Positions 63,215-64,000 of a stretch of 64,000 nucleotides of DNA are shown in pieces. Location: positions 186,001-250,000 of the forward strand of contig OZ025691.1 in the NCBI GenBank assembly GCA_964019335.1, in the 5' to 3' direction. Position 1 is the stretch's first letter. The number at the start of each line of letters is the position of its first letter. The translations under genes were made by a program, and so were the position numbers. The notes beneath the pieces were generated by a model, which saw only the letters and a list, made by a program, of their open reading frames with translations, had not been told where the DNA came from and did no database searches. Origin of the DNA: Diplonema japonicum (lineage: Eukaryota; Euglenozoa; Diplonemea; Diplonemida; Diplonemidae).

Positions 63215-63645
63215 TGGTATATTTTCTTTCATCTCCATCCTGTTCATAATCGGGATTATAAACACAACCTAGTCTAGATACATGGGGAAAAAGCAAAGAA
63301 ATAGAAAGTTGTGTTGCTGGGGTATAGGTCTAAAAAAAAGAAGAAAAAAGAAGAAAAAAAAAACCTTGCTTGGCTCAGTGGTTCTACCCCTTTGGTGTAC
63401 AAATTCCTTTTCGCCTCCCCTCTTCATTTGTTTTTTTTTTTTTTTCTTCTTTTTTTTGGAGAACAAAAAAAAAGAAGAAGAAGAAATGACATTTCTCAAA
63501 GGAGAGAGAACATTTTATCTGTGGAGAAATGGTGGTCTGCCACTCATCCGGTTTTTCACCTCCTTCCCCCTCCAAAAAAAAAAAAAAGAAAAAGTCCAAA
63601 AGAAATAACTAACATAACCACTTTTAACATATTTCCACCGACCTT

Positions 63646-63726
<81 letters not shown>

Positions 63727-64000
63727 TCATCTTTCTCACTCTTCCCAGCTGCACATACCCTGTCCCCTTCATTGTGTCTACCCTAAAAACTCGCCTCCCT
63801 TCCATTTTTTTTTCTCCTTTGTTTAAAAAAAAAAAAAAAAAAGAACTGTATAAAGGCCACAAAAAACTTCCAAGAAACACTCAAGTGCACCCTTTTTTTC
63901 TCACCTATACCTCCTTCTTCTTTTTTTTTCCTTCATTTCTTTTGTCACCACTTTTTCTTTTTTTTTTTTTTTTTTTCTTTCTCTGTTGCCGTGCCCCATA
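62081..64000. other. Extremely homopolymer-rich spacer
   Basis: Long A, T, G and CT runs. A short frame from ATG 62515 (MEKGEKHTIADFMVSR, then a Lys-run) and a nearby mixed stretch (62600-62660) could be the first exons of a gene, but no continuation is visible. No other feature. Confidence 0.6.

Noticed and set aside
1-64000. CRISPR arrays, bacterial operons, ribosome-binding sites
   Set aside because: No regularly spaced direct repeats with unique spacers, and the introns, initiator tRNA and gene content are eukaryotic.

Overview
The window is nuclear DNA of a eukaryotic microbe, most probably a diplonemid (Euglenozoa). The main clues are: (i) positions 34363-34378 match the 3' end of the diplonemid spliced leader as I remember it; (ii) every confident protein gene is on the + strand, as in directional clusters transcribed together and resolved by trans-splicing; (iii) gene starts commonly sit just behind T-runs or A-runs and an AG; (iv) spacers are packed with long A, T, C and G homopolymers. 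Introns are short (about 39-102 nt) and mostly begin GTATG or GTA. Many carry a long poly-A tract that runs straight into the 3' AG instead of a polypyrimidine tract.

Layout. 1-4378: the end of one membrane protein, a structured-RNA candidate, a small inverted-repeat element and a four-exon NIPA-type Mg2+ transporter. 5915-15474: an RCC1-repeat protein, a coiled-coil protein, a probable mitoribosomal protein, an NTF2/SnoaL-fold protein, an LVIVD-propeller surface protein and a small low-complexity ORF. 15671-15742: initiator tRNA-Met, the only confident gene on the minus strand. 17267-26384: a WD40 protein, a large TPR protein, a NEK-like kinase with a C-terminal PB1 domain, and a small unknown protein. 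27090-34103: tRNA-Ile(AAU), a zinc-finger/PARP-domain protein whose first finger is frameshifted, and a 1280-residue lectin-type multi-pass receptor with a mucin-like repeat. 34366-40571: a decayed non-LTR retrotransposon carrying the spliced-leader end at its 5' boundary. 41073-41600: a palindromic interspersed repeat with a second copy at 57992-58575. 42155-45975: a zinc-binding protein, a CutC family protein and a five-exon unknown. 46308-48098: a dead piggyBac element with intact ends. 48157-57281: an O-fucosyltransferase-like protein, a GAF/coiled-coil protein, an NAA50-type acetyltransferase, a SAM-domain protein and a two-pass membrane protein. 57381-59410: a cluster of inverted-repeat elements. 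59481-62080: a nucleotide-sugar transporter and a five-exon MLLE (PABC) protein. The remainder is homopolymer-rich spacer.

The genes are mixed housekeeping and surface genes and do not form one pathway. Two could act in the same compartment: the nucleotide-sugar transporter and the O-fucosyltransferase-like protein would both serve secretory glycosylation. Exon boundaries were deduced by eye from GT-AG signals, reading-frame continuity and family similarity; no transcript data or searches were available.
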